Assembly (NCBI GenBank): GCA_023437255.1
Contig: JAEZGR010000385.1
Span: 1 to 6,851, forward strand
Source: Pseudomonadota bacterium
Lineage (GTDB): Bacteria; Pseudomonadota; Gammaproteobacteria; Burkholderiales; Burkholderiaceae_B
Direction: 5' to 3'
Length of the DNA stretch: 6,851 bases
Shown: positions 5,432 through 6,851 of the stretch, piece after piece
Layout: the number at the start of each line of letters is the position of its first letter
How positions within the stretch are numbered: the first letter of the stretch is position 1
Notes under the pieces: generated by a model
Told to the model about the DNA's origin: nothing
The model's database searches: none
The model's input: the letters and a program-made list of their open reading frames with translations, nothing else
Position numbers and translations under genes: made by a program

Positions 5432-6851
5432 AGCCGGTATGGATCGTTGATGACGACCAGAGCATCCGCTGGGTGCTCGAGAAGGCGCTCGATCGAGCCG
5501 GCCTGAGCGCGCGCTGCTTTTCCGGTGGCGCCGACATGCTCGACGCACTCGAAGAAGAACTGCCTTCGGTGCTGGTCACCGATATCCGGATGCCCGGCAT
5601 CGATGGTCTGAGTCTGCTGAAACAGATCAAGGAAACACATCCGGAGCTGCCGGTCATCGTCATGACCGCCTTCACCGACCTGAGCAGCACCGTCGAGGCC
5701 TTCCAGAAGGGGGCTTTCGATTATCTGCCCAAGCCCTTCGATGTCAATGCTGCCGTGGCGCTGATTCGCCGCGCGGGGCAACGCGAGCCGGGCGCTGCCG
5801 CGTCGGTGCAGGAGTCGGAACGCGATGCGCAGGAACCGCGCGTGATGATGCAATCGTCGGCGCCGGCCATGCAGGAAGTGTTCAGGGCCATCGGCCGCTT
5901 GGCCGCGTCGAATGTCACGGTACTGATCACGGGTGAGTCGGGCTCGGGCAAGGAATTGATCGCCCGCGCGCTGCACCAACATGGCAATCGCGCGGCAGGC
6001 CCCTTCGTGGCGGTGAATGCGGCCGCCATTCCAAAAGACCTGCTTGAGGCTGAATTGTTCGGTCACGAGCGAGGCGCATTCACGGGCGCCACCCAGCAGC
6101 GCCGCGGCCGCTTCGAGGAAGCGCGCGGCGGCACGCTGTTTCTCGATGAAATCGGCGACATGCCGTTCGACCTGCAGACGCGCCTGCTGCGCGTCCTGGC
6201 CGAAGGCAGCTTCTACCGGGTGGGGGGCTCGCAGGCGATCCGGGCCGACGTGCGCATCGTCGCGGCGACGCACCAGCCCCTGGAACAACGTGTGGCGGAA
6301 GGGCGTTTCCGCGAGGACCTTTTCCACCGGCTCAACGTGATCCGGCTGCGCTTGCCGCCGCTGCGTGAGCGCAAGGAAGACATTCCGGCGCTCGTTCAGC
6401 TGTTCCTGCGCAACAGCGCGCGCGACCTGGGGATCGCCCCGCGCCGGCTTTCGCCCGAGGCCATGGATGCCCTGATAGCGTTTGATTACCCCGGCAACAT
6501 CCGGCAGCTCGAGAATTTCTGTCAGTGGCTCAGCGTGATGTCGTCGAGCCCGCTCGTCGAACTCAAGGATCTGCCGCCGGAACTGGTCGATGCCGTGCGC
6601 GGCGCATCCGGCAACGAGCCGTTCGGATTGGGGCAACCCGTTGCGTCGGGGACACCGGGCGTAATCGGCGCAGTGGGTGATCAGGTGCTTGTGGCTGACG
6701 TCACCGCGACACCCCAGTCCGCAGCGCTGACACCCGAATGGAGCGGTCTGCTAAAGGATGATGTCCTGGCACGACTGCAGCGCAATGAGCCGGCGATCAT
6801 GGCCACACTGAGTCGGGAATTCGAACGGGTATTGATCTCTGCGGCGCTGGA
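5428..6851 (+). CDS. ntrC: NtrC (GlnG, NR-I), sigma-54 activator, 3' end outside window
   Basis: NtrC is the response regulator partner of NtrB and activates sigma-54 promoters of nitrogen genes, including the glnA promoter here. From ATG 5428, 474 codons are open to the window edge. Receiver domain (1-about 120): [17 protein letters not shown], acidic Asp8/Asp9, phospho-acceptor Asp52 in TDIRMPG, Thr80 and Lys102 in LPKPFD. AAA+ domain (about 143-385): Walker A GESGSGKE (169-176), the sigma-54-contacting GAFTGA (216-221), Walker [14 protein letters not shown] with Asp240-Glu241, arginine-finger region [11 protein letters not shown] (Arg295, Arg301), and the sensor II motif [10 protein letters not shown] (354-363). 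A long, low-complexity linker (about 387-463) follows, then [11 protein letters not shown] (464-474), which in the family directly precedes the Fis-type helix-turn-helix; that helix-turn-helix is cut off. Walker A carries Ser173 where many relatives have Thr, and Tyr354 replaces the more common Trp. glnG is the alternative symbol. Confidence 0.96.
   Translation, partial: MKPVWIVDDDQSIRWVLEKALDRAGLSARCFSGGADMLDALEEELPSVLVTDIRMPGIDGLSLLKQIKETHPELPVIVMTAFTDLSSTVEAFQKGAFDYLPKPFDVNAAVALIRRAGQREPGAAASVQESERDAQEPRVMMQSSAPAMQEVFRAIGRLAASNVTVLITGESGSGKELIARALHQHGNRAAGPFVAVNAAAIPKDLLEAELFGHERGAFTGATQQRRGRFEEARGGTLFLDEIGDMPFDLQTRLLRVLAEGSFYRVGGSQAIRADVRIVAATHQPLEQRVAEGRFREDLFHRLNVIRLRLPPLRERKEDIPALVQLFLRNSARDLGIAPRRLSPEAMDALIAFDYPGNIRQLENFCQWLSVMSSSPLVELKDLPPELVDAVRGASGNEPFGLGQPVASGTPGVIGAVGDQVLVADVTATPQSAALTPEWSGLLKDDVLARLQRNEPAIMATLSREFERVLISAAL

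Noticed and set aside
5389..6636. 415-codon open frame on the minus strand, antisense to ntrC
   Set aside because: Same shadow effect; the sense frame carries every NtrC motif and the antisense protein is His/Arg/Ala-rich without a family signature.

Overview
The window is an ordinary GC-rich chromosomal segment, most likely from a betaproteobacterium of the order Burkholderiales (Alcaligenaceae-like). The clues are the gene order (rdgB-hemW, then glnA-ntrB-ntrC), the style of the GlnA, NtrB and NtrC proteins, and a sigma-54/NtrC type glnA promoter. The genus is inferred only loosely. Almost all of the DNA is coding. I see no mobile element, CRISPR array, tRNA or rRNA.

Layout. (1) Bases 1-685, minus strand: the N-terminal 228 residues of an MmgE/PrpD-family protein, whose C-terminal part lies outside the window. 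(2) A short divergent gap (686-767). (3) Plus strand: rdgB, the house-cleaning dITP/XTP pyrophosphatase, overlapping by ATGA with hemW, a radical-SAM-type haem chaperone. (4) A 188-base regulatory gap (2645-2832) with a near-consensus NtrC site at 2677-2693, further TGCA half-sites around it, and a canonical -24/-12 sigma-54 promoter at 2773-2789. (5) glnA, encoding an adenylylatable type I glutamine synthetase. (6) A 52-base gap with a strong 14-bp G+C-rich hairpin. (7) ntrB, overlapping by ATGA with ntrC. ntrC runs off the right edge just before its DNA-binding Fis helix-turn-helix.

How the genes work together. The right two thirds form the classical nitrogen-control unit. NtrB senses nitrogen status, through PII proteins encoded elsewhere, and phosphorylates NtrC at Asp52. 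NtrC-P bound at the 2677-2693 site would activate sigma-54 RNA polymerase at 2773-2789 to make GlnA, with NtrB and NtrC made from read-through. The hairpin between glnA and ntrB probably helps keep the regulators well below the level of the enzyme. rdgB and hemW are a housekeeping pair with no evident nitrogen link. No terminator is visible between hemW and glnA, so some read-through is possible.

I found no previously undescribed system. The points most worth a second look are the overlapping NtrC half-sites, the intergenic hairpin, an insertion of about 35 residues in the NtrB ATPase domain, a long NtrC linker, and a G8 tract in the hemW GGG motif.
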